This document shows, one piece after another, positions 49,195 to 60,191 of a stretch of 64,000 nucleotides of DNA (positions within the stretch are counted from its first letter, which is position 1; every line of letters starts with the position of its first letter). The stretch comes from Letharia columbiana (lineage: Eukaryota > Ascomycota > Lecanoromycetes > Lecanorales > Parmeliaceae). The notes beneath the pieces were generated by a model, which ran no database searches, had not been told where the DNA came from, and was given only the letters and a program-made list of their open reading frames with translations. The position numbers and the translations under genes are program-made. The stretch lies in contig NW_023501036.1 in NCBI RefSeq assembly GCF_014066305.1, positions 1,871,501 to 1,935,500 of the forward strand. Direction: 5' to 3'.

Positions 49195-50026
49195 AGGTGG
49201 TGGTGCTGTGTTGGTTTCCTTTGCTGGGCTCGATGGCGCCATGTTGCCGAGAAGGTGAGTCCTTCTGTTGGCATCATGCTATCAAAACAGGAGCTGTGCG
49301 ACGGAAAGAAAAGAAAAATCGAACTTGATCTTTCCCTCTATCCGTGACTTGGCACCTAGATTCTTACATCCTTTCATCGCTCTCAGAGTCAACGAGCAGC
49401 AGGGGAGAAAGTCGCAACAAAGCAGCGGCTTTTCGTCTGCTTTGAGTTGACAAGGCAGCAAAACACCGTCCTAGATCCTCGAAAGTCATGCCATGTGGTA
49501 TTGTTGAACAGTGGAAATGCACGTCAACGAATGGGCTCAAAGCCATACATGAATAATACTTTACACGCCTCGCGTCTCAGAAGCAGATGAGCATTGTCGT
49601 ATTTTCCAGGGAATCTTTGCAGTCCTTGATACTTCGAGCCTGAGCTAGAAAAGGGTCAATGACTCTAGGAATCTCTACCTGTCTACCAATGCAGCGCTTT
49701 ATGCCTTGCTGTTCCCAATCTAAAGGACAGGTGCGTGGTGCTAAATCTGGCATTGATGGAAACCCTTGTGTTCTTTAGCCTTTGTCAATTGCCTTTCTTG
49801 TCTTCGAGTCATTGGGATAAAACAGCCTTCATGTGTGAAAGACTGCTTGTTCGCTACTAATAACGATCTTTTGTTCGGCATTCATGCCCTTTCAACCCGT
49901 GAAAATGACCATTCATATCTTGTACGTCTCGTCCGCCTCCTACAACCCTCCGAAGAGCATACACGCGCAGCGCCTGGTTTTGGATATACCACACAAATAT
50001 ATATACACGCCTCAATAACGAACGTA
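49195..50026. other. Intergenic region upstream of the repeat protein
   Basis: No gene seen. A TATATATA-like string around 49999-50004 lies about 25 bp before ATG 50027 and could be a TATA element or 5'UTR sequence. Confidence 0.4.
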
Positions 50027-50878
50027 ATGACCTCCGAACAAAACAAACTACTGCCAAAACTGGCACCGAAGGCAGTAATCGGCGTAAAGCGCAAACCGAA
50101 CCGCAAAGACCTATACGATCGCCGAGACCCCCATGACCAGAAACCACTCCGAGGCCTACCGGACCCGGACCCCGACGTCGTCCTCCGCAGGGCCGCCCTG
50201 AACCTCGAGCAAGCGGCGTTGAGAATGCAGCATGCGATCCCCGAAGCGAACCCCGAGTCCTCCCTAAGGGAGAGTCTCACCGTCCTTGCTGACCCTGAGG
50301 CTCCGTGGTCGGACTCCGACTGGGAGACCATTACGGATCCGGACAGTGGGTCGGAGCTGGATGATGAGGGCGAGAAGGGTGTGGAAGATGCGTTTATCGC
50401 GAAGGTGAGAGGGGTGGAGGTCGGAGAGGTGACGGCGGTAAGGGTTCCGCCTGTTCGAACTAACATCCCGGCGTTTATCAAGAAGGTGAGAGCTGTCAAG
50501 GGAAGGGGTTCGAATGTTGCTGCTGCTGCTGTGCCAGTTCTCCCTAATACTCGCATGCAGCCTGGGGACACCAGAGAACTGACGGCCGCGGAAGCGGCGC
50601 TGGCTCTTACGAACAGGCAAGCAGGGACGAGTGTGACGATGGAGGATCTGAGAGCGACGAAGAAGACGAAGATTGTGCACGATGACGGGGATAAGTATCG
50701 TTGGACCGTTGGGAGTGTCAGCACCAGAGCGTTGACGGTGGCGGAAGCGGCGCTGGTGCTTACGAATGTGCAAGCGGGGACTAATGTGACGATGCAAGAT
50801 TTGAGGACAGCGAGGGAGATGGTCGATCTGTGGGATAATCAAGATACATTCGAATGGACTGTTGGGAATGTTGAGTAG
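50027..50878 (+). CDS. Hypothetical protein with an internal ~47-residue tandem duplication
   Basis: A single-exon frame of 283 residues from ATG 50027 (MTSEQNKLLPKLAPK). An in-frame ATG at 49766 would add a less protein-like leader. N-terminal third: basic, then a helix LRRAALNLEQAALRMQHA and an acidic S/D/E stretch. The C-terminal third is duplicated: the unit LTxAEAALxLTNxQAGTxVTMxDLR...W TVGxV occurs twice (about 50580-50715 and 50732-50875). A weaker pair, AFIAKVRGVE and AFIKKVRAVK, lies just before. No known domain recognised. Confidence 0.65.
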   Translation: MTSEQNKLLPKLAPKAVIGVKRKPNRKDLYDRRDPHDQKPLRGLPDPDPDVVLRRAALNLEQAALRMQHAIPEANPESSLRESLTVLADPEAPWSDSDWETITDPDSGSELDDEGEKGVEDAFIAKVRGVEVGEVTAVRVPPVRTNIPAFIKKVRAVKGRGSNVAAAAVPVLPNTRMQPGDTRELTAAEAALALTNRQAGTSVTMEDLRATKKTKIVHDDGDKYRWTVGSVSTRALTVAEAALVLTNVQAGTNVTMQDLRTAREMVDLWDNQDTFEWTVGNVE

Positions 50879-51297
50879 TCGCGGAAATGGTGGTAAAGCG
50901 TATGAGCTGGATCTAGTTGCTTCAGATGCGAATATTTGATAAAGCGTTCTAATTAGAATGTTTCTAGCTGGTCTGGATAACTTTTCGTTGCAGTAAATTC
51001 CGTACTCATCCTCGAGTACCGCGATTCTTTTCCAAGTAGGAAGGCTCCTCATCATTCAACGTTCTCCCGGAGAAACGAACCGAGAGACAGAAGCAAGACA
51101 ATGCCCCTGCGCCAATTTTTCCGCTAGAAAGGGGGAAAAGGTGTCGGCCGTGCTGCAGGTGGTCTTAGTTGCGCTCGCAGATCACGGATAAACAGCTGAG
51201 GAATAGGATACGGCATGGCTTGAGGTAAGAATAAAGTGCAAGCTAGGGATAATACCAGGGTCGTAAGCGATTGAGTGGGAGGCCCTTCTAGATATTC

Positions 51298-51591
51298 ATG
51301 AAAAGAGTTGTGTCAGAGCGATTTGTCGTGCCGAGAAGCAGAGATCTTCTACAGAAGACCGTGAGGAGAGGAAGGAAAGTCAATCGTGAAGGGCAAAGCC
51401 CGATTGACACCAGAAGTACAGTCAAGACTGCGGATCGCCTCAAAAAAATGGAAAAGGAGCTTAGGGTGCTGCATAGGCTCTATTTGACCATCTTTTCACT
51501 CTCTGGAACGATGCCGATCCGTGATTGGTATAGAGAGCATTCTGATAGTGAATCATTCCTCGCGCCGGGGCGAAGGATGGTAGTGACCTAA
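51298..51591 (+). CDS. Short basic ORF, uncertain
   Basis: 97 residues; a Lys/Arg-rich N-terminus, a helix KTADRLKKMEKELRVLHRLY and a motif PIRDWYREHSD that also appears (PIRDWFTRS) on the minus strand at about 52500-52530. It may be a small gene or a relic of a local family. No start-site support beyond the first ATG. Confidence 0.3.
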   Translation: MKRVVSERFVVPRSRDLLQKTVRRGRKVNREGQSPIDTRSTVKTADRLKKMEKELRVLHRLYLTIFSLSGTMPIRDWYREHSDSESFLAPGRRMVVT

Positions 51592-52346
51592 CTCCCACTT
51601 CACCACTCCTGTTGAGGGACACAGCAAGAGCCGAGACAGTATATCGGTTGCAAAGCCTCTTTGCTGCGCACTGAAAACAAAGGTGTCATCCATGTCAAGA
51701 TATTTCGCACGCTCCGACTTATCCGATCCATCCGGCTCTGACTTCAGGTTGAAGATGAAAGCGTCTCCGAATGACATAAAATCATCACAGAACGCAAAAA
51801 CTCCGAGATACTCGTTGTGCGGAAGGTTCGTTCTCTCGTCCTGACACGCATACATCATGTAAAAATCTGCCTCCTCCGCTCCGGTTTCAGAACTCAGACC
51901 CTTATTCGAGATGCCAACGAGGGAGCATTCGGCCTAGCTGAAGGCGTCTGGCATATCGTGTAACTGCATGTGGGGAATATGCCCAAATTCCTTCTCGATA
52001 TCGTCGCATATGTCTTTGTGGATACCTCCAGGGCCAACTTTGATGAGTGGGATGCGTGTCAGGCAAACGGGAGAGGGGTCGTCGCGTGACAGCGTTGTAG
52101 GTTATGCGAACTACATTGAGTTTGTTGTGATTCTCCATGCTTAGTTGACTGTAGTAGATCAGTATGGAACTTGGTGTACGATGTCAGAGAAGAAATGCTT
52201 ACGATAAGGAAAGTAGTAGGTATCTGACTGATGCTGATTGCGGTAAGAGGTAAACGAATATTTGTAGCATGATAGTGTAAGATCAAGGTTCAGAAAAAGG
52301 CCCAGGTTTGCATCTTTGAAGGTAGCATACTCCTCAAAGTTTTCCA
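51592..52346. other. Intergenic/unassigned
   Basis: A minus-strand frame 51553-51858 is protein-like (FCDDFMSFGDAFIF...) but has no neighbours or motif to support it; it may be a relic like the segments that follow. Confidence 0.3.
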
Positions 52347-52920
52347 TTATCCCACATTTCCACCTCCTTCATGTGAAATTGACCCCGAGAGTATCCTGTG
52401 TAGAAGAGCTTCGACGTACTCGATCGTGACGTCTGGGTCCGGTGAGTAGCTCTGGCAAAGGTGCTGTTCGAAAGAATCCACAAACTCCAAAAAATCTATC
52501 AGGCGTGGCCGTCTGGTGGAACGTGTGAACCAATCGCGTATTGGCGATATGCCTCTCAAGATGAGGTACGGTGACAGGTATCTGGCTTTGCTGGAAGAGC
52601 CGCGGCCGTCCATGCGTCATACCTCAGCGGGGAAAATGTGGTTGAACTTGGTACCTGGTGACGAAGTTGATGGTGTAGAAAGGACATGGGATTATCCGCT
52701 TCTCGTTCCTCCACTAATACCCTTAATTCGGGCCTTGGCTGAGGATATTGAAGGACCCGCTGAGCGTGTTTGTTCCGCGTAGCTTCATGCCCAGGTTGTT
52801 GGGTTAAGAATCCTCGGAAGGCACTCTTCAGGCGCATAGCGAGGGAAGATATATTCCATCTGGAATCACCAAGTTGTCCGAGCTGTTGGAATGGCAGGCA
52901 GTATAGGATATGTACCATCT
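52347..52920 (-). pseudogene. Relic of a DUF6604-related sequence
   Basis: Two minus-strand fragments in different frames resemble parts of the complete gene at 53251-55777. One (about 52840-52920) reads MVHILYCLPFQQLG, like the LRSVYCLPFEELR segment there. The other (52347-52613) carries PIRDWF and a helix LIDFLEFVDSFEQHL. Neither has a proper gene structure, so I treat the block as decayed sequence. The plus-strand open frame 52516-52782 overlaps it and is probably a shadow. Confidence 0.4.
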
Positions 52921-52977
52921 TGTAGAAGATTATTTCGCAGCTTGACTTTCAAGGGCTCCCGTCTTCTCGCAACGCCC

Positions 52978-53110
52978 TCAATGAATACACGTATTCTTTT
53001 TGGTGCCATGCTCGAGTCGCTAAACTTTGGTCATTGACCACACCAACAGGCGTACGACGTGGGTCTTCGCTTTTTGTGACCGAACATCACAAATGACGCG
53101 CCAAACTCGT
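52978..53110. repeat. Diverged duplicate of the 3' end of the DUF6604 gene
   Basis: This segment aligns with 53290-53432, inside the last exon of the gene: both have C.CAATGAAT, GTGCCATGCTC, GTCATTGACCACACC and ATGACGCG in the same order at similar spacing. The copies lie about 313 bp apart in direct orientation. Confidence 0.65.
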
Positions 53111-53250
53111 GCGAGGTCATCCTCCGTAGCCACAGCTTAGCCACTTCTTAGGCCTGGATGAGCTTCTCGATGGGATAAATAGTGCAGGCAGCGATTGGAA
53201 TTGCAAGACACCCGCGACCATTAGCTATGTTGCAGGAGGGTTTTTCATCT

Positions 53251-55777
53251 TCAGTCTTGAACATCTCCTTTCGGTCTGTCACACTTTCCCCAATGAATGC
53301 ATTCGCCATTTTGCGTGCCATGCTCAGTCTCGGTCTCTAGTCCTTCGTCATTGACCACACCGACCGTCGTCAGGCTCTGATTCTGAGCTTTTTGGGATAT
53401 GAATTTATCCATGACGCGTCCGACTCTGGAGAGTATGTTCTCCTTCCCAGCGCGTTTCTTGCCACTTTCCTTGCCAAGGGTGTCGAATATGTATGGCGGT
53501 AGGCCAAACAGCAGAAGGTTCGGATTGCCTCCACGTGATTCGGGAGGCAACCATGCTGTGAACTCGTCCTTCAGCTCCCTATAGATCTCGAATAGCAGCA
53601 ACCAGCACGAGTGGTGTAAGGTCCAGTAGTTGAATACTAGCTTAGCCTCTTCTTTCTCCATACATTGTTCCAAAAGGGTGAGCAGCTGTACAGGGTTGAG
53701 CTTATGAGAGGATCCATCCTTCTGCACGCCTTGTGAATGGGCTGTCTGATGAAGGAATTTCTCCATGAGATCAACGTTTAGGTCTGTCCTCGTAGCATCT
53801 GTCTGACACAGGAACTTCTCAAAGGTCTCCATGAGCTCTGGAACCTTCAAGAAACGCGCATTCTGGACGGAATGCTTATAACCTCCCTTGTGGTCCCGGG
53901 CAAAGTTCGTAGCTGAGCTTCCTCTGGCCATCCGATAGTGATGGCGGTAGGCGGAAACTGTCTTTGGTGGTGCTCCGAGAAAGATATCGCCGCGGCCATA
54001 GAGATCAATCAAGTTCTCCATGTCGGACCAACGAGTCGCAAGGTCGCCTTCGTTCCTCGCAGCATTGTACAAGTGCGCTGCAGAGACAGCGTATAGCGAC
54101 TTGTTCATTTTTTTGATACCTCCAGCTTGTGATTGCAGGAGGGCCGCACACTGCATTAGCCCGCATACCACTGGGTTATGCAACAGGAAGAAGAATGGTC
54201 TCCCAGGGCCTAACTCAGGATGACGTTTTCGTTGCTGCATAAAGATGTCGTTAATGATCCATGAGTTGAGCAGAGCGCTGTTTTTGCGTTTTTTATCTTG
54301 CTCTGCTTGATCAAAGTGCATCTTTTTGATGACTTGAGAGTACTTGATGAAATACTCAGTATTGTCTTTCAAGGTATCACAGCTCGCTTTGAACTCTCGG
54401 AACGGCCTCGTGACTTCTTCACCTAAAGCAACAATTAGCACGGTAAGACACCGCAGGGGCTCAGAGCAATACCAAGTATTCGCTGGGTATCGAGGAAGAC
54501 CTGCAACCCGAAAGCTACCCACAAATGAACTGGTTTATCCAAGAAGACTTCCATAATTCCACGGGTCAGTTCATCCTCTGATGGCATTGAACTGGCAGCC
54601 CCGAACGAGAAAACCTCCGTAAAGAACTCAATCAGTATGATTTTGTCGGCGCTCCAATTGTCTTGGTTGTCAATTTCGGAACCCTCCACCTTCAACACCG
54701 GGACGTGACCGGATAACATTTTTGTCGTTGTCCGTCTGACGAGGAACTCGCGGAAGCGCCTAAGCTCTTCGAAGGGTAGGCAGTACACACTGCGAAGGTA
54801 AGCAGTCTCGGAATACACGAAGGAGCCCGTAAAAAGTTCTTCGAATTGAGTAGGAGTGACTATCGTGTCCATGACCTTTTCCCAGCTCGTAAACTGTGGC
54901 ACCGATTCCATGAAATCTCTCTCAATGCCTCGCACCATGCCAATCGCACAGTTGATGACTGCCGAGATCGATACTAGACTTAGACTGCGGGTACGATACC
55001 GTTCCAAGCGCTCATGGATGTGTTTACGAACCTGGTGTAGGTCCGCAAACATCTTGAAAATTGCAAAATGTATATCACCCTTTGAGTCTTGAAACTGGTA
55101 CGTTGTTTTTTTCTGAGAGTTCTTCTGAGAGTTTTTCTGAGAGTTTTTCCGAGAATTTTTCCGAGAATTTTTCTGCGGTGAGGGAGCCAGATTGTCGCTT
55201 TGATCCGTAAGAGCCAAAGACTCCAGCTCGAGGATATCGCATGAGTCTTGTTTAGCTGGGGTGGCGTCCAGACCGCCTTCGGAGTTTCCGAGTGGCTCAT
55301 TCGAAACACTCGCTTCCTCTTCCAAGTGAGATGGAGCTAGAATGTCTAGCAGTCCATCAAGAACGTTGTTAAAGTGCTTGTGCCCTTTGTTACTTTGCTC
55401 TATTGATGGATCGCTCATAGGCTGGCCCTGGTACCATTCAGAAAATCGCCTCCGAGACGCGATTGCCTGACGAAGGTCTTCCAGCTTCTCGGCTGGGATG
55501 GGTTCTGGCGATGCTCCCACGACTAGCCGCGCAAACGGGACGATGTCGTTCACATCGATCGTGTAGGAGACAGATGGAGCAGCTGGTGTCGAGGCTGATG
55601 ACACGCCTCCTTTTCTTGGCGGTCTTATGTCACCTACAAAAGGCGTCAACATCTCGTCGGCTAGTAGATTGCTGGTGGGTACTCACGTTTTGCTCCTTCT
55701 TCTACCAACCAGGACAAGACCGACGCGGTCTGGGCTTTGTAAAGCTTGTAAGAATCGGTCAGGAAGTCCAGAATCAT
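53251..55777 (-). CDS. DUF6604 domain-containing protein
   Basis: A large fungal protein of unknown function. Exons 55777-55687, 55633-54473 and 54422-53251 (introns 55634-55686 and 54423-54472) total 2424 nt (807 residues), intact. The N-terminus (FLTDSYKLYKAQTASVLSWLVEEG) is the typical start of DUF6604 proteins, where YK..T..v..WL is shared. It is followed by a short linker, a FARLVVGASPEPIP / SRRRFSEWYQGQ block, a Glu/Ser-rich stretch, and a low-complexity run of five RKNSQK-type repeats at about 55115-55172 (plus coordinates). The C-terminal half is helical (FFFLLHNPVVCGLMQCAALLQ, then HLYNAARNEGDLATRW). No catalytic motif seen. Such genes are often lineage-expanded, and the relics downstream fit that. 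Confidence 0.8.
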
Positions 55778-57514
55778 CTTTGGGCCCGGTATGTGGTTAG
55801 CTCGGGGTATTGTGTGGGCGACTGGTGAAAGACGAGGGATGAAGACCGTCTGCTTGGTTAGTCGTCAGAGTAGTAATTCGAGCAGCAGGAAGAAGATCTG
55901 ACTGTCTTGCTCAAGGTGCAGGAAGGAGAGCAAGCGTGTTGACAATCTTACGAACGTCACCCGTTCCCAAAGCGAGGCTAATCCGCGTTATACTGGCGTT
56001 AAGAATGCCCTGGCTGCAGCGCCTAGAACGTGATGCTTGGAAGCGGAGGTTAATGCGCAGTTTACTTCTTGGAACCCCTGAAATAAAGACGGCGCCAAGA
56101 TGTAGGATGCCTTCTCGGAAATTAGGCGTTGTTCTAGTGATTCTTGTATATACGACCCGGGTATGCATTTCAATGCTCTGGGGAAACCACAAATCTTCAG
56201 GACCTGGCTCCAGCTCTAGCGGCCTATATGGGAACCTCTAATTCGGTCCTTTTCCATGATATGGCTTGGAGACACCGATCTTGCATTGTTACATCAAGAG
56301 GTCATCGGCGCTAAAGGCATGCTGTTACCTTTTGAGCAGCCACACCTACCTTTCAAAGGACATCAGGGGTCACTTACAACCGTGGTCTGATTTTGGAAGT
56401 CTGATCTCTAGCACTGCCCTCATAACAGCTTTCTCGAGGCTCGTCCAAGACATCGCCTGGAACAGCCCAACTGGCCAGCATCTTTCGCACACACAGTCAG
56501 GGCGCAGTCTTGGAACGTCTGCGAGAACATCATCATATCTTCTCAGTCAGCTCAATCAAGAAGCACCCCAGGACAGACTCGTTACGCGGATGTAACCAAC
56601 TAGAACTGAACCACTCCGGCGATCTCGCAAAAGCACTTAGCAGCCAGGGCTTCATAGTGGAGACCTTAGGCATCTTTTTACCGTCTGGCATAAGAAAGTA
56701 TCCATTCTCTTCTAACAATGGATAGGGTCCCTTGTCCATGGAACCTTGGTACTGGAATGATTCGCCGAGAGAAAGGACATTGGCTGCCATTATAAGGAGA
56801 AGGAGATATGACACAAAGGTGTGATGTTGGATTCCATACTGTTGAGAAGCATTGCACGGCTGGAGCCCACATGCGTGTGAAGAGAAGAAATCTACCTACA
56901 GAGAAGATCTAATTCCCTGCCTTGCTTGGAATGTAGGCTAGAGGCAAGGGATGGAATGACGGACTATATACATAATAGCTTGATTGATCGATTGAACTCT
57001 TGGCCAATTTGATAGGCCTCGTGCTTAAGTCGGACATCTGCTTGGTGCCTCAGAGCAGCCGTGTTTGGCAGAAAGTATCTCCTTCCGGTCTCCAGGTCTC
57101 CATGGGCTCTGAGTATTATCCATACAATGACTCCAGTGTCTCCCACGTTATACGGTGATAGCTTGCATGAGATGCTAGGACTCACGGACAGCAATGGTCA
57201 GACAGACGTGGTCGTCCTTACCTATCCTTCTCCTCAAGCTGCTCTGGGTAGCTCCTACCCTGGTGATTGTCCCGATAAGAGTATATGTATATATATCGCA
57301 AGGAATAACCTACTGTCATTGATTTTATGGACTAAATACTAGGCAGCAGGTCCTGTAGCATATCACTTATGCAACCGTGGTCGGAACATCAGCAACAAAT
57401 AGACACAAAGCTGCTCTCATGGATTGATCAAATGCGGTATCCTTCCAAGAACTGAGTGTGCAGAATCTTGACTTGTCGTCAATCGAAGTTGAATGGCAAT
57501 AACAATGCCGAATG

Positions 57515-57580
57515 AGAGAGGCATATGTGGATGATATGGCACCTCGGGCACTTGAAAGCCCCTGAGTTAGCGAGGAGGAG
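57515..57580. repeat. Direct repeat unit A (about 60 bp)
   Basis: It shares ATATGTGGAT..TATGGCACCTCGGGCACTT, then GAAAGCCCCTGAGTTAGCGAGGAG, with unit B at 58103-58178. Unit B has two small insertions relative to A. The copies lie about 590 bp apart in the same orientation. Origin unknown; they may be ends or internal parts of a degraded mobile element. Confidence 0.8.
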
Positions 57581-58102
57581 AAGGAATTTATGGGTTGAAA
57601 AAAATTGGCAAATTGATTGTGCGCCATCTCTATTTTTTTGGTAGCCAGCCCCACCGAAATTTGTAGAGATCGTACTTCTCAACAATTGCACCAGTCTCTA
57701 CCTCTCAATTCATCTTACTTCCCAATCGGATAATTTTAAGGCACAGGCTAGTAAGTATACACTCTTTTTTAATGTTTTTGACTGACCTAGGTGTCCATAG
57801 TTACCCTCCCTCCCTCCCTCCGCTAATACGCGATATCACCCAAAGAAATACACATTCGCCAGCGAGCCAGATTACTCCTTAAGTCTCATTGGCGACCTAA
57901 TATAGTAGCTAAAGACGCCCGTTCGAGTCGCACAACGGGGTATCGATAAAAGCGCAATATTGAGATCTACGGCGACACAGTGATTCCTCGTAATCTATAT
58001 ATACCTGGGCGACCTCGTAGCCTCTCACCGGCTACTCTGAAGGCCCTACTTGAGTACCAGCGTCGAAACCGTGGCTCTATCAGGGAAATTAGCACGTTTT
58101 CT

Positions 58103-58178
58103 GAAAGAGGTGGCCATATGTGGATCATTATGGCACCTCGGGCACTTACTTGAAAGCCCCTGAGTTAGCGAGGAGCGA
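58103..58178. repeat. Direct repeat unit B
   Basis: Second copy of the unit at 57515-57580, beginning GGCCATATGTGGATCATTATGG and ending GAGTTAGCGAGGAGCGAG. It is slightly longer than unit A because of 2-4 bp insertions. Confidence 0.8.
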
Positions 58179-58389
58179 GCTAAGGTAACTGCAAATGGCA
58201 CGATTAGGGGCACCAGGGGCAAAGTTCCCCCGACTCTTCCCCAAATCTTTATTCTATTCGCCCCGACGGCACTCACAATCGTGAACATCTATTCACCTTC
58301 ACAAACTCCCTCCGACAGTGGAACATCAGTTCGGCCGAAAAGATGAACTGTCAGCGACATTGGAACATGGCTATGAGGAAAGAGAGAAG

Positions 58390-58397
58390 ATATAAAG
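58390..58397 (+). promoter_or_regulatory. TATA-box-like element
   Basis: GATATAAAG lies about 145 bp upstream of the ATG at 58535 and is followed by a CA-rich presumed leader. Inferred from position and consensus only. Confidence 0.4.
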
Positions 58398-58534
58398 CCA
58401 GCCTCAATCCTTCGTGAATGGAGAGATCCCAGGTTCAACGATCACACAGCAAGCACAAGCATCGATCACAGATAGCTTACCACCAAATCAAAACACAGAC
58501 ATTCATCTCATTCATCCCACCACCCTTCCTTCAC

Positions 58535-58914
58535 CATGTGCTGTTCCAAGAAGCGAACCCCTTGCTGCTCTGCCTGCGGCAGACGCTCCGACTGTCACCG
58601 CCGCAGTTGCACCGCCAAAAATCCTCCTACTCCAGTCCCCTCCAATCAACCCGATCATCCTACCGAGCCCATTCAGCACGCCACTAACAACGGCTACGAC
58701 CAGCCCGCCTCACTACGAAGAACTTGCTTGGCCTGCGCAGCAAGACGGTGCATTGGGCTACAAACAAGTCGGGCAACAAGGCCAGGGGGGTGGATTGTTG
58801 GGGTTCATCATGGGAAAATACAAGTCGGGAAGTTCTGGAGATGCGGAGACGGTCAAGGCTCTTGAGTATGCCTATCAGGCGGGCAGGATGGCGGAGAAGG
58901 GGGAGAAGGCTTAG
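58535..58914 (+). CDS. Small Cys-rich-N-terminal protein, structure uncertain
   Basis: ATG 58535 has a strong CACCATG context and opens MCCSKKRTPCCSACGRRSDC, with six Cys in 20 residues (metal- or redox-binding guess). About 150 bp later the convincing frame changes to one encoding a Tyr/Gly-rich segment, GGLLGFIMGKYKSGSSGDAE and AYQAGRMAEKGEKA, ending at TAG 58912-58914. The GGLLG...KYKSG layout resembles short fungal hypotheticals. The two halves are offset by one, so either an intron between about 58640 and 58720 (acceptor ACGACCAG near 58700) or a single-base indel joins them. Alternatively the second frame alone, open from 58414, is the gene. Confidence 0.45.
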
Positions 58915-59417
58915 GGTTGCGATGAGGGAAGGAGACGTGGACAGGGTGAAGTGGCTTAAAGGAATGAGAGAAGGTCTGGTATTGATGAAGGGAATACGAT
59001 GAATACATGTACTGAGGGTGGAGTGGGGTTTGGCAGATGCTTCTGGTGATTGTATGATGCATTTCCGAGTTTGATATAGTACACCAGTACAACAGTACTC
59101 TATCGAACTTATGCAGAAAGTCCAACGTACCGCAATTTATTTGATGAGTGATGAAAAGCGCCATCAAGTATGGGCTTTGTAGTTGAAATTGTAGGCTTAC
59201 AGGGCTTCATGCCCCTGCAATTCAGGCTCAAGATAATCTAAACGGGATGAAAAATCTACACTTCACTCGCTTCAGCCCATCAAAGTTCTCACATTTCTTC
59301 AAGATTAGTGTAAATAAGGAGAGTTGGTGGGGAATCATGAGCCTTCAAGATGCCGTTAGAAGGGAATTCTGTCATCAGCTTGCATCCTAAGGGATGCACT
59401 TCTACATTCTAGCCCAT
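58915..59417. other. Intergenic region between convergent genes
   Basis: 3' flanks of the Cys-rich gene and of the cupin gene; nothing else seen. Confidence 0.5.
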
Positions 59418-60191
59418 TTATCCATCTTTCGGCGGCACACTCTCCCATCTCTCAATTAGGTGCTTTGGCGTATACTCCTGATTAACAGCCTTACATCCAC
59501 AGATCCTTCCTAACGTCATCAACAAACCCATCACAGTATACGTGAACGCCGCTTCAACCAATTCCCTCCACCCGCCCCTGTACCCCCCGAAATCTACAAG
59601 GACAAGGTAATTGTCCATCTCCCACATCACACACATGATCTGTAACGTCTTCCACAGCTCCCCTAGCCAAGACATATCAGATCTATATTGCGGCTCCAAC
59701 GCGGTGGAGAAGAGGTTGCGGAAGAAGATCTCTTTCTGTCCGTCGGCAGGATCCGTCCACTCTTCCGCTATCAAATCTTCCCCTCTCAATTTTTCAATCC
59801 CCTCCTTCCCGTGCTCTCGCAAATATGCCTCTTGCGTCTCCCTCTGCCCTTTACCCAACAGTTGCGCGGGGCGATCAAATCGCATCCATTCGTGACGAGC
59901 GTAGCGAGGTACTCGCGCTGCGCCATCCTTGGCCGTGTATATCTTGCTCACGCCGGAAACCGTGATGAGCGCGGCACCAGATGTGACACGTACGTATTCT
60001 GTATGCGTGGTGTGCCAGTGGTATTGCGTGCTGAGTTCGGAGCCGATATGGAAGTTGATGATTGTCGGCTGAATGGTTGTGGTATCGAGAGAGGAGGGAG
60101 GGGGAAAGGAGAAGGTGATGGATTCAGGGGGTGGGCGGTAGAAAGAGCTTTGGTGGGAGGTCTTGGTAAGAGGCTTTATGGTTGTATTCAT
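59418..60191 (-). CDS. Cupin-fold protein with a C-terminal membrane segment
   Basis: A single-exon gene of 257 residues. The core reads IGSELSTQYHWHTTHTEYVRVTSGAALITVSG then VPRYARHEWMRFDRP: the HWH..HTEYVRV motif and the downstream H are typical of cupin metal ligands (two His, Glu, His). A charged linker follows, then EEWTDPADGQKEIFFRNLFS, which recurs in fungal cupin-like proteins of this type. The C-terminal part has a hydrophobic stretch (AAFTYTVMGLLMTLGRI) that could be a membrane anchor. No signal peptide. Function unknown; enzymatic or ligand-binding. Confidence 0.75.
   Translation of the reverse strand: MNTTIKPLTKTSHQSSFYRPPPESITFSFPPPSSLDTTTIQPTIINFHIGSELSTQYHWHTTHTEYVRVTSGAALITVSGVSKIYTAKDGAARVPRYARHEWMRFDRPAQLLGKGQRETQEAYLREHGKEGIEKLRGEDLIAEEWTDPADGQKEIFFRNLFSTALEPQYRSDMSWLGELWKTLQIMCVMWEMDNYLVLVDFGGYRGGWRELVEAAFTYTVMGLLMTLGRICGCKAVNQEYTPKHLIERWESVPPKDG

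Larger units (their letters stand above)
55778..58389. other. Intergenic region with a direct repeat, no supported gene
   Basis: About 2.6 kb. Open frames such as 56533-56814 (-), 56266-56595 (+) and 57061-57342 (+) have no recognised content. The final part carries the direct repeat listed separately and a TATAAAG string near 58391, probably a core promoter for the gene at 58535. Confidence 0.45.

Noticed and set aside
57895..57960. tRNA-like string containing GTTCGAGTC
   Set aside because: The flanking bases do not form a T-arm stem or a cloverleaf on either strand.
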